Source: an uncultured Trueperaceae bacterium (GTDB lineage: Bacteria; Deinococcota; Deinococci; Deinococcales; Trueperaceae). Taken from it: DNA of 64,000 nt. The notes below the pieces were generated by a model. It did not search any database. It was not told the origin of the DNA and saw nothing but the letters and a program-made list of their open reading frames with translations. How positions within the stretch are numbered: the stretch's first letter is position 1; the number at the start of each line of letters is the position of its first letter. The stretch is from the NCBI GenBank assembly GCA_913057685.1, contig CAJXOA010000005.1, positions 1 to 64,000 on the forward strand. Reading direction: 5' to 3'. Below are positions 25,280-32,733 of the stretch, piece by piece. The translations under genes and the position numbers were made by a program.

Positions 25280-26044
25280 TCAGCGCGCGGCGGCGACGCC
25301 GGCGCCCGCAGGTGCCCCGGCGATGGTGCTGCGTTTCTCGGCCTGGCGTTCGCGTAGCCACGCGGTCCAGGCGTCCATCCCCTCGCCGGTGCGAGCGGAG
25401 GTTTCGAAGACGGTGGCGGACGGCGCCACCTTCCGCACGGCGTCGAGCGCCGCGTCGCGATCGAAGCCGACGGCGTCGGCGATGTCGATCTTGTTGATGA
25501 TGACCGCGTCGGCGTCCTTGAAGATGCGCGGGTACTTCAGCGGCTTGTCCTCGCCCTCGGTCGTGCTCAGCATCGTGACGCGCAGGTCCTCGCCGAGGTC
25601 CCAGGCGGCGGGACAGACGAGGTTGCCGACGTTCTCGATGACGACGACGTCGAGCTGGTCGACGTCGAGGCCGTCGACGGCGCGCGCGACCATCTCCGCT
25701 TCGAGGTGGCAGACGGCGCCGGTCACGATCTGGACCGACGGCGCGCCGGCCCCGTGGATGCGGACGGCGTCGTTGTCGGTCTCGAGGTCGCCGACGACCA
25801 CGCCGACGCGGAGGGTCTCGGCGAGGTCGGCGACGGTGCGTTCCATCAACGCGGTCTTGCCGGACCCGGGCGAGGAGACGATGTTGAGGACGAGGCGGTC
25901 GCCGAACCGCGTGCGGTTCTCGGCGGCGACGCCGTCGTTGTGCGTCATCAACGACTTCTGGACCTGGACGGTGCGGACGTCGCTGCCGTCGACGCCGCCG
26001 TGCGCGTGGAGCGCGACGTCGCGGGTGCCGGGGTTCGTGCTCAT
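25280..26044 (-). CDS. hypB: Nickel-insertion GTPase HypB
   Basis: 254 residues. SIMIBI GTPase that delivers nickel to the hydrogenase large subunit together with HypA. Walker A is SSPGSGKTALM; other blocks are VVGDLETDNDA, TGAVCHLEAEMV (metal-site cysteine and histidine), VVIENVGNLVCPAAWDLGE and INKIDIAD. The N terminus has neither the CxxCGC nickel motif nor a His-rich tail, so nickel storage is not expected; only a few scattered His (HAHGG) occur. Confidence 0.95.
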   Translation of the reverse strand: MSTNPGTRDVALHAHGGVDGSDVRTVQVQKSLMTHNDGVAAENRTRFGDRLVLNIVSSPGSGKTALMERTVADLAETLRVGVVVGDLETDNDAVRIHGAGAPSVQIVTGAVCHLEAEMVARAVDGLDVDQLDVVVIENVGNLVCPAAWDLGEDLRVTMLSTTEGEDKPLKYPRIFKDADAVIINKIDIADAVGFDRDAALDAVRKVAPSATVFETSARTGEGMDAWTAWLRERQAEKRSTIAGAPAGAGVAAAR

Positions 26045-26063
26045 GATGGACCTCCCGTTCGCA

Positions 26064-26411
26064 TCACGTGACCTCGAGGTGGGCGAGCTGCAGCTCGCGC
26101 CCCTGCCATAGGTTCGCCGATGGCGTGCCGCAGGTGGGGCACAACGCCACGCCGTAGCGGTTGTCGAGTTCGAAGTCGGATTCGCAGGCGGCGCAGCGGG
26201 CCATCGCGGGCAGGTAGTCCACCTCGAGCCGGGCGCCTTCGGCCATCGTGCCGTCGCGCGCGCCTTGGAAGGCGAACTCGAGCGCTTCGGGCACGACGCC
26301 GGCGAGGGCGCCGATCTCGAGGTGGATGGCGTCGATGCGCGACGCCCCCTCCTCGCGGGCGGAGTGTTCGGCGAGGTCGAGCATGCTCAGCACGATCGAC
26401 ATCTCATGCAT
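26064..26411 (-). CDS. hypA: Nickel metallochaperone HypA
   Basis: 115 residues. It starts MHEMSI, where His2 binds nickel, and carries the structural zinc site CAAC...CPTC in the last third. Works with HypB. The ATG overlaps the protease gene hyaD by eight bases. Confidence 0.95.
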   Translation of the reverse strand: MHEMSIVLSMLDLAEHSAREEGASRIDAIHLEIGALAGVVPEALEFAFQGARDGTMAEGARLEVDYLPAMARCAACESDFELDNRYGVALCPTCGTPSANLWQGRELQLAHLEVT

Positions 26412-26988
26412 GCGCGAGCTCCTCCTGCGCGGCGATGGCGCCCATGACGATCGCTTCGGTGTCGAAGGGCTCGTCGGGGCGGATCGTGGGGTCGCGGTCG
26501 GTGACCGTGACGCCGTGCGCCTCGAGTTCGCGCAGGACGACGGTCGCGAGCGCGCCGAGGCGTTCGCGGATCGTTTCGCTCAGGACCGCACCGACCTCGC
26601 CGGTCTCGAACTCGAGGGGGCGGACGCCGATCGCGGTGATGGTGACGTCGGGCAGGTCGCCGTGGAGGTCCATGGCGGACAGCAGGTCGGGAACCTCCCA
26701 CTCGTGGGAGGAGAGTTTTCCGTAGCCGATTTCGCTGGGGACGTCGTCGCGCCCGAACCGGTAGACCTTCCCGGTGGGCGCGGCGACGGCGTCGACGAGG
26801 ACGACGTGGTCGTACTCGGCGATGAGGTTCAGCAGGTGCCATCCCAGGGTGCCGCCGTCGACGACGTCGACGTGGTCGGGGAAGGCGTAGCGGGTGCGCA
26901 GGTAGTGCATGAGGTGCACGCCCGCCCCCTCGTCGCCGTAGTAGACGTTGCCGACGCCGAGCACCAACAGCGGGCGTGCTTCGCTCAT
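26404..26988 (-). CDS. hyaD: Hydrogenase maturation endopeptidase (HyaD/HupD family)
   Basis: 194 residues. It cleaves the C-terminal extension of the large subunit after nickel insertion. The family N terminus LLVLGVGNVYYGDEGAGVHLMHYL carries the nickel-sensing Glu (DEG). VVDGGTLG supplies the Asp and SSHEWEVPDLL the His ligand. Located directly after the cytochrome gene and before hypA, as in hya operons. Its substrate's 16-residue tail is present in HyaB. Confidence 0.93.
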   Translation of the reverse strand: MSEARPLLVLGVGNVYYGDEGAGVHLMHYLRTRYAFPDHVDVVDGGTLGWHLLNLIAEYDHVVLVDAVAAPTGKVYRFGRDDVPSEIGYGKLSSHEWEVPDLLSAMDLHGDLPDVTITAIGVRPLEFETGEVGAVLSETIRERLGALATVVLRELEAHGVTVTDRDPTIRPDEPFDTEAIVMGAIAAQEELAHA

Positions 26989-26992
26989 GTCC

Positions 26993-27820
26993 TCACCCTT
27001 CCTTCGTCGTGTCCTCGGCCGCCGGTTCGCCCGGGGCCTCGAAGTCGTCGTCGGTCGCCTCGCGGGCGTCCGGCATGTCCTTGGCGGCGAATCCGGAGAT
27101 GATGCCTTCGACCAGCAGGTTACCGGTCCGCATGCTGTTCCAGACGGCCATGTAGATGTGCACCAGGGTGAAGAGGATGAAGAACCACATCGTCACGTGG
27201 TGCAGCGTGCGTACGTTGGCGATCCCGCCGAGGGCGGTCTCGATGGGCGACAGCAGGCCGGCGCTCCAGACCGCGACCCCGCTCTGCAGGTAGGGCGCGG
27301 CGATGAGGATGCCGGTGACGCTGATGATCAACAGCGCGGCGTACAGCGCGGTGTAGACCAGGTACTGCAGGGGGCCGTAGTTGCTGTACGTGAAGTGCGG
27401 GTGCTCGCGGCGCATCAGCAGGTAGAAGGCGAGCTGGTCGCGCCACGCCTTCCAGTTCACCAGGATGGGCGCCATCTTGAGTTCCTTGCCGAGGCCGAGG
27501 CGGCCGCGTTCGTTGATGAACAGGAACTGGTAGATGCGCGCGATGGTGAAGGCGAGCAGGATCCAGCCGGCGGCGACGTGCCACCCGCGGACCTGCGCGA
27601 GCGTGAAGGTGCTCGACGTGTCGCCGGTGAGGCTGCGCGCGAGGAACGGGTTGCCGAGGTAGATGCCGCTCAGCACCAACCAGATCAGCAACGCGTTGCG
27701 GATCCAGTGGGCCGCCCGGACGTAGCGCCCGAAGACGTACACCACCATGCGGGGGCGTCCCTCGCGTTCCAGCACCACCGCATCCTTGCGGGGCGGCAGG
27801 CGGCGGGTGTCGGTCGTCAC
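26993..27820 (-). CDS. hyaC: Hydrogenase b-type cytochrome subunit
   Basis: 275 residues from GTG, four bases after the hyaB stop. Four transmembrane helices with histidines placed for two b haems: RAAHWIRNALLIWLVLSGIYL, VRGWHVAAGWILLAFTIARIY, ALYAALLIISVTGILIA, and RTLHHVTMWFFILFTLVHIYMAVW. HyaC anchors the periplasmic enzyme and passes electrons from H2 to quinone. The loop with LGLGKELKMAPILVNWKAWRDQLAFYLL matches the family. The C-terminal tail is acidic and probably cytoplasmic. Confidence 0.94.
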   Translation of the reverse strand: MTTDTRRLPPRKDAVVLEREGRPRMVVYVFGRYVRAAHWIRNALLIWLVLSGIYLGNPFLARSLTGDTSSTFTLAQVRGWHVAAGWILLAFTIARIYQFLFINERGRLGLGKELKMAPILVNWKAWRDQLAFYLLMRREHPHFTYSNYGPLQYLVYTALYAALLIISVTGILIAAPYLQSGVAVWSAGLLSPIETALGGIANVRTLHHVTMWFFILFTLVHIYMAVWNSMRTGNLLVEGIISGFAAKDMPDAREATDDDFEAPGEPAAEDTTKEG

Positions 27821-27824
27821 GGCG

Positions 27825-29519
27825 TCACACCTCCACTTCGAAGCGGGCGATCTCCTCCCCGTCGCGGTTCAGCACGTGGACCGCGCAGGCGAGGCAGGGG
27901 TCGAACGAGTGGATGGTGCGGACCACCTCGAGCGGGCGCTCGGGGTCGCTCATGGGTTGCGTGACGAGGGCGGCCTCGTAGGCGCCGCGCTGTTCGCGGC
28001 CGTCCTTCGGGCTGGCGTTCCAGGTCGAGGGGACGACCGCCTGGTAGTTGGCGACCGAGCCGTTCTCGATGGTCAGCCAGTGGCTGAGGCTGCCGCGGGG
28101 CGCTTCGCCCATCGCCCACCCGGGCCCGTCCTTGGGCTCGTAGCGGTTGAAGAAGCGGTCGTCGCCGCTGGCGACGTTCTGCGTGAGGTTCGTGACGAGT
28201 TCGGGCACGTAGTCGGCGATGATCTTCGTCTCCAGCCCGCGGGCGACGGTGCGACCGACGGTGGAGTACCAGAAGTCGAAGGGGACGCCGATCGTGTCGG
28301 TGAAGTCGTCCATGACGGTCTGGACCTTCTCGTCGCCGGCGGCGTACGCCACGATGAGGCGCGCGAGCGGGCCGACCTCGACGGGTTGCCCGTCGTACCT
28401 CGGCGACTTGATCCAGCTGTAGCCGCCCTCGGTCTTGAGGGTGCCGTCCTCGTTGAGGCCCTCGTAGTTCGGGTTCGTCTGGCCGTCGAGGGGGTGCAGC
28501 GCCGTTTCGCCGCCCTCGTAGTCGTACCAGGCGTGCGCGACCTCCTCGGCGATCTTCATGGGGTCGACGTCGTGCACGGTGCTCAGGTCGCGGTCGAGGA
28601 CCAGGCCGGCGGGCAGGAAGTGCGCGCGCTGGTCCCAGGGCCGCTCGTCGAGGCTCATGGCGCCGAACGACATGTAGTTGCGCAGGCCGCCCCCTTCGCC
28701 GGCGAGCGCTTCGGTGCGGTAGCGCCGGGCGATGAGTTCGAGGTCGGGCAGGTAGGCGCGCTCGACGAAGTCGGCGGACTTCTGGATGAGGAACTGGTAC
28801 TCGGCGATGCGGTGCGCGTCGAGCGCGTCGCGGGCCGAGGTCATGCCGCCGACGATGAGGCTTTGCGGGTGCGGGTTCTTGCCGCCGAAGATCGCGCTGG
28901 CCTTCGCGCTCATGCGCTGCACCGCGAGGTTGTCGAGGTAGTGGCTGGCGATGATCAGGTTCTCTTCGGGGCTGAGGCGGTACTTGGGGTGCCCCCAGTA
29001 GCCGCCGGCGAACGGGCCGAGCTGGCCGGACTGCACGAACGCCAGGAGGCGTTCGGCGACCTGGGTGTAGTGCGACTCCGAGGCGTTGTACGGCGTGCGG
29101 TGGAACTGGTGCGCGATCTCGGTCGCGGCGACGGGGTCGGCGTCGAGGGCGCTGACGACGTCGAACCAGTCCATCGCGTGCAGTTGGTAGAAGTGCGTCG
29201 TGTGGTCGTTGATCGCCTGCGCCGCCCAGATGAGGTTGCGGAGCATGCGGGCGTTCGGCGGGAGGGTGACGCCGAAGGCGTCCTCGGTCGCTTCGACGCC
29301 GCGTTCGTAGTGGTGGAAGGTGCACACGCCGCAGATGCGTTGCGCGAACATGCCGACGTCCTTCGGGTCGCGGCCGCGCATGATGTTCTCGAACCCGCGG
29401 AAGGCGGTGCTACTGCTGGCCGCCTCCTCGACGACGTTGTTCGTCTCGTCGACTTCGATCTCGATGCGCAGGTGCCCTTCGATGCGGGTGATGGGGTCGA
29501 TGACGTGTTTCGCGGCCAC
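27825..29519 (-). CDS. hyaB: [NiFe]-hydrogenase large subunit
   Basis: 564 residues from GTG. Catalytic subunit for H2 oxidation. Nickel ligands are C63 and C66 (RICGVC) and C542 and C545 (DPCLACAVH). A 16-residue tail after H548 is the peptide removed by HyaD. Typical group 1 blocks: DPITRIEGHLRIEIEVD, GGYWGHPKYRLSPEENLIIASHYLDNL, and APRGSLSHWLTIENGSVANYQAVVPSTWNASPKD. It has no signal peptide and would be exported with the Tat-tagged small subunit. Confidence 0.96.
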   Translation of the reverse strand: MAAKHVIDPITRIEGHLRIEIEVDETNNVVEEAASSSTAFRGFENIMRGRDPKDVGMFAQRICGVCTFHHYERGVEATEDAFGVTLPPNARMLRNLIWAAQAINDHTTHFYQLHAMDWFDVVSALDADPVAATEIAHQFHRTPYNASESHYTQVAERLLAFVQSGQLGPFAGGYWGHPKYRLSPEENLIIASHYLDNLAVQRMSAKASAIFGGKNPHPQSLIVGGMTSARDALDAHRIAEYQFLIQKSADFVERAYLPDLELIARRYRTEALAGEGGGLRNYMSFGAMSLDERPWDQRAHFLPAGLVLDRDLSTVHDVDPMKIAEEVAHAWYDYEGGETALHPLDGQTNPNYEGLNEDGTLKTEGGYSWIKSPRYDGQPVEVGPLARLIVAYAAGDEKVQTVMDDFTDTIGVPFDFWYSTVGRTVARGLETKIIADYVPELVTNLTQNVASGDDRFFNRYEPKDGPGWAMGEAPRGSLSHWLTIENGSVANYQAVVPSTWNASPKDGREQRGAYEAALVTQPMSDPERPLEVVRTIHSFDPCLACAVHVLNRDGEEIARFEVEV

Positions 29520-29522
29520 GGT

Positions 29523-30773
29523 TCACTGCTCCTTCTTCGCGTCGCTGCGCGATTCGGTCGCGGCTTTGAGGGCGGTCGCGCCGGCGTGGATCGCGACGCC
29601 CGCCGCGGCGGCGCCGAGGGCGACGGTGCCGATGGTGTCGGCGTCCGCGTCGGTCCCGAACGGCGTGGAGTAGACGCGCCCGGCGAGGGGCACTTCGAAC
29701 GGCGTGAGGGTGTCCCAGAAGCCCGGTTCGCTGCAGCCGATGCAGCCGTGGCCGGCCATGATGGGCCAGGAGGCGCCTTCGTTGTAGCGGACGACGCCGC
29801 AGTTGTTGTACGCCATCGGGCCCTTGCAGCCGACCTTGAAGAGGCACAGCCCCGCCTTGAGGCCTTCGATGTCGGTCCAGCCTTCGACGAACTCGCCGGC
29901 GTCGAAGTGCCCGCGGCGTTCGCACTTGTCGTGGATGCGGTCCTGGTACGCCCAGAGGGGCCGACCGTAGGCGTCGAGCGACGGCAGGCGGCCGAACATG
30001 GCGTACTCGAGGATCGTGCCGACGACGTTGGTGCTGGAGACCGGGCAGGCGGGCAGGTTCACGACCGGCGTGCCGATGCCGCGCTGGCCGAGGAAGTCCG
30101 CGACGCCCATGGCGGTCGTCGGGTTGGGGCGCGCGGCGGGGATGCCGCCGTAGGCGCTGCAGGTGCCGGCGGCGATGACCGCGGCGGCGTGGCGGGAGAT
30201 GTGCTCGACCTTGTGGACGCCGGTCTCGCCGGTCGGGCCGATCGTGAGGTAGCCGCCGTCCTCGGCGACGGGGACGGAGCCCTCGAACACCGCGATGTAC
30301 TGCCCGTCGTAGCGTTCGATCGCGTCGGCGAGGACGTCCTCGGCCGCTTGGCCGGAGGGCGCCATGAGGATCTCGGCGTACTCGAGGCTGATCAGGTCGA
30401 GGAGCAGCTCGTCGGTGCCGGGGTTGGCGTTGCGGATGAGCGCCATGCTGTTGCCGCTGCAGGACTGCAGCTCCTGCCAGATGACCGGCAGGCGGGTGGC
30501 GACCTCCTGGGCGCGGGCGACGCGCAGGTCGAACATCGGGGGAAGACCCAGCGTCGCGGTCATCACCGCCGACATCTTGAGGAAGTCGCGGCGGCTGAGG
30601 CCACGTCGCTTGAGGACGTCGTCGAGCGTGACGTCGTGGACCGGATCCTGCGCTTCGAGCCGGTCGAGGTTCTTGTCGGCCTCCGCCGCGAGCCACTCGT
30701 AGTGTTCCTGGGTTCGTGCCTCCAGGTCGTGGTGGGTCGGGTCGGGGCCTGCGTGCCTACGTGCTGTCGTCAT
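29523..30773 (-). CDS. hyaA: [NiFe]-hydrogenase small subunit, Tat-exported, with altered proximal cluster ligands
   Basis: 416 residues from ATG with GAGGAG upstream. The Tat motif RRDFLK is at 61-66, behind an unusually long (~60 residue) charged N-region. The proximal [4Fe-4S] site has C105, C205 and C243, but the motif CxxC is CSGN (N108), so one expected cysteine is missing; CSGN is, from memory, a feature of actinobacterial-type group 1h enzymes. Distal and medial cluster ligands (HDKC, LCLF, GCKGP, NNC, SWPIM, GCIGC) are intact. A C-terminal transmembrane helix anchors it. First gene of the operon. Confidence 0.93.
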   Translation of the reverse strand: MTTARRHAGPDPTHHDLEARTQEHYEWLAAEADKNLDRLEAQDPVHDVTLDDVLKRRGLSRRDFLKMSAVMTATLGLPPMFDLRVARAQEVATRLPVIWQELQSCSGNSMALIRNANPGTDELLLDLISLEYAEILMAPSGQAAEDVLADAIERYDGQYIAVFEGSVPVAEDGGYLTIGPTGETGVHKVEHISRHAAAVIAAGTCSAYGGIPAARPNPTTAMGVADFLGQRGIGTPVVNLPACPVSSTNVVGTILEYAMFGRLPSLDAYGRPLWAYQDRIHDKCERRGHFDAGEFVEGWTDIEGLKAGLCLFKVGCKGPMAYNNCGVVRYNEGASWPIMAGHGCIGCSEPGFWDTLTPFEVPLAGRVYSTPFGTDADADTIGTVALGAAAAGVAIHAGATALKAATESRSDAKKEQ

Positions 30774-30975
30774 GCGCTCCTCCTCGCGCGGTCGATGCGT
30801 CCCCCGGGGCGCATCGTGGGCGGGCCGGGTCGCTCCCTCGGCCCTGGGTTCACGGGTTCGGATCGGCCCCGACCGCATGGCCGGCGATCGGGGCGTGGGG
30901 AGATCCGTCCCTCGCGATGCGGCGAACGTAGCAGCGCACCCCGTGGCCGTGATGGGGCATCCGTCCCCTGACCTC

Positions 30976-30989
30976 GTGAACGTTTTCAC
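30976..30989. promoter_or_regulatory. CRP/FNR-family binding site
   Basis: GTGA (30976-30979), six bases, TCAC (30986-30989); the palindrome extends one base pair on each side (C...G). Its centre is about 64 bases upstream of the expected hyaA transcription start, close to the -61.5 class I spacing. It is flanked by CCGTCCCC (30961-30968) and GGGACGG (30994-31000) in inverted orientation. Confidence 0.6.
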
Positions 30990-31023
30990 GTGAGGGACGG
31001 GGGTGCGCCACCCCCCCGCGCGC

Positions 31024-31037
31024 GGGACGTTCGTCCC
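31024..31037. promoter_or_regulatory. DosR-box-like palindrome
   Basis: A perfect 14-base palindrome, GGGAC-GTTC-GTCCC, in the hydrogenase/peroxidase control region. Its half-sites and N4 spacing equal those of the mycobacterial DosR consensus core (GGGAC-TWWA-GTCCC). Confidence 0.5.
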
Positions 31038-31204
31038 TCGGGCCCCTCATCCGGCGCTCATACGCTGACGTCACCGACGCGACGGCCGCCCCTGCGGCAG
31101 GTCCCCGTCGCCGCACGGGCGCCGGCCCCCCACGCACCGGGCGTGGCGCACGCCGCCCCCTCGCCCCCGGGAGGAACAGGGCCTCCCGAAAGGACGGAAC
31201 CGAC

Positions 31205-32308
31205 ATGACGCGACGTTCCCTTCCCCGCCTCCTCGCCCTCGCCGTGGCGATCGCCTCGCTCGCCGCGTTCCTCGGGACCGCCACCGCCCAGGACGACCCG
31301 GTCGACCCGCTGATCGCCCGCGCCCAAGCGCTGTTCGAACCGATCCCCGAGGGCCACGCCGAACTCGAGGACAACCCCTACAGCGAGGCCAAGATGGAGC
31401 TCGGCCGCATGCTGTGGTTCGACCCGCGCCTCTCCGCCTCGTGGGCGATCAGCTGCAACAGCTGCCACAACGTCGGGATGGCCGGCGTCGACCTGCAACC
31501 GAAATCGATCGGCCACAACTGGCAGCGCGGCGGCCGCAACTCCCCCACGATGCTGAACGCGGTGTTCAACATCGCGCAGTTCTGGGACGGTCGCAGCGAG
31601 GACCTCGCCGCCCAGGCGATGGGCCCGATCCAGGACGCCCTCGAGATGGCGAACACCCCCGAGCGGGCAGTCGAGACCCTGAAGAGCATGCCCGGGTACG
31701 TCGAGGCGTTCGAAGCCGCCTTCCCCGACCAGGCGGACCCGGTGACCTTCGAGAACGTCGCGCTGGCGATCGAGGTCTTCGAATCGACGCTCCTCACCCC
31801 CAACGCGCCGTTCGACCTGTTCATGCAGGGCGACGAGGACGCGCTGACGCAGGAGGAGAAGGACGGCTTCGAGCTGTTCGTCAACAAGGGCTGCGTCAGC
31901 TGCCACATGGGCATCAACATTGGCGGCACCGGCTACTTCCCGTTCGGCGTCGTCGAGCGCCCCGACGCGTTCATCCTCCCCGAGGACGACCTCGGCCGCT
32001 ACTCGGTCACGAACGTCGAGGCGGACAAGTACGCCTTCAAGTCGCCCAGCCTGCGCAACATCGAACTCACCCCGCCGTACTTCCACTCCGGCTCCGTCTG
32101 GAGCCTCGAGGACGCGGTCCGCATCATGGGCGACGCGCAGCTCGGCGCGACCCTGACCGACGACGACGTCGCCAAGATCACCGCCTTCCTGCGCAGCCTC
32201 ACCGGCGACCAGCCCGAGGTGACCGTCCCGGCCCTGCCGGAGATCACCGAGGACACGCCGCTCCCCGTCGCCGCCCCGCAGGAGGACGCCAGCGCCTCCG
32301 CCGACTGA
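31205..32308 (+). CDS. Di-haem cytochrome c peroxidase (CCP/MauG family)
   Basis: 367 residues with a Sec signal peptide (cleavage near TATAQ, residue 29). Two c-haem sites: C84-x-x-C87-H88 (CNSCH) and C230-x-x-C233-H234 (CVSCH). Family blocks NPYSEAKMELGRMLWFDPRLS, RNSPTMLNAVFN and FKSPSLRNIELTPPYFHSGSVWSLEDAV are intact. It would reduce H2O2 in the periplasm using cytochrome c electrons. The divergent promoter shared with the hydrogenase suggests coupled expression, perhaps protecting the enzyme when O2 is present. The tail after ~340 is disordered. Confidence 0.94.
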   Translation: MTRRSLPRLLALAVAIASLAAFLGTATAQDDPVDPLIARAQALFEPIPEGHAELEDNPYSEAKMELGRMLWFDPRLSASWAISCNSCHNVGMAGVDLQPKSIGHNWQRGGRNSPTMLNAVFNIAQFWDGRSEDLAAQAMGPIQDALEMANTPERAVETLKSMPGYVEAFEAAFPDQADPVTFENVALAIEVFESTLLTPNAPFDLFMQGDEDALTQEEKDGFELFVNKGCVSCHMGINIGGTGYFPFGVVERPDAFILPEDDLGRYSVTNVEADKYAFKSPSLRNIELTPPYFHSGSVWSLEDAVRIMGDAQLGATLTDDDVAKITAFLRSLTGDQPEVTVPALPEITEDTPLPVAAPQEDASASAD

Positions 32309-32354
32309 CGCCCCCGCCGCGCCGGGCCCCCGGCCCGGCCCGGCGCCACACGAC

Positions 32355-32386
32355 GCGGCGCCCGCCCCCGAGGGGGCGGGCGCCGC
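32355..32386. terminator. Hairpin between convergent genes
   Basis: Arms at 32355-32369 and 32372-32386 are perfectly complementary, all GC, between the peroxidase stop and the convergent DUF2892 gene. No T tract. Confidence 0.55.
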
Positions 32387-32404
32387 GCACGTTCGGGCGT
32401 CGGG

Positions 32405-32620
32405 TCAGCCCGGGTTCTTCGGGGCCGGGCAGGTGTTCACGCCGAGCACGCGGTACAGCCCGCAGTAGCCCAGCGCGCCGGTCGCGATCAGCACGACGGC
32501 GACGATGCCGACCGCCCACGCGGCCCCACCGCCGACGACCCCGAACACCGGCAACGCCCCCAACACGATTCCGGCCACCACGCGAAGCGCTCGATCCAAC
32601 GGTCCTTCGTTCTTGGTCAT
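32405..32620 (-). CDS. DUF2892 small membrane protein
   Basis: 71 residues. NEGPLDRALRVVAGIVLGAL, a second hydrophobic helix, then GYCGLYRVLGVNTCPAPK: the standard DUF2892 (YgaP-like inner-membrane domain) pattern with two late cysteines. In other proteins the domain is fused to rhodanese; here it stands alone. Often linked to sulfur or redox handling, but no role can be shown here. Confidence 0.9.
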   Translation of the reverse strand: MTKNEGPLDRALRVVAGIVLGALPVFGVVGGGAAWAVGIVAVVLIATGALGYCGLYRVLGVNTCPAPKNPG

Positions 32621-32733
32621 GACGACCTCCTCGCCCCCACGCTACCCCCGGGCCGGGCGGCCGGACGCGACGCGTACGACGCGTGCGCCCTGCCGTGCAG
32701 CCACTTCGTAGTTCGGCATACACTTCGGCTCCG

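Larger units (their letters stand above)
30774..31204. promoter_or_regulatory. Shared regulatory region of the hydrogenase operon and cytochrome c peroxidase
   Basis: A 431-base gap between divergent genes with no credible gene. It holds a CRP-type palindrome (30976-30989), a GGGAC-N4-GTCCC palindrome (31024-31037), and further CGTCCC half-sites at 30905-30914, 30961-30970 and, inverted, 30991-31000. Candidate -10 boxes are TACGTT for hyaA (minus, 30925-30930) and TACGCT for the peroxidase (31061-31066); neither has a good -35, as expected for activator-dependent promoters. A ~150-base untranslated leader is implied on each side. Confidence 0.6.

Noticed and set aside
27747-30971. A plus-strand open frame of about 1,070 codons opposite the hydrogenase genes
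   Set aside because: The minus strand encodes unmistakable HyaA, HyaB and HyaC proteins; the plus frame is their mirror.
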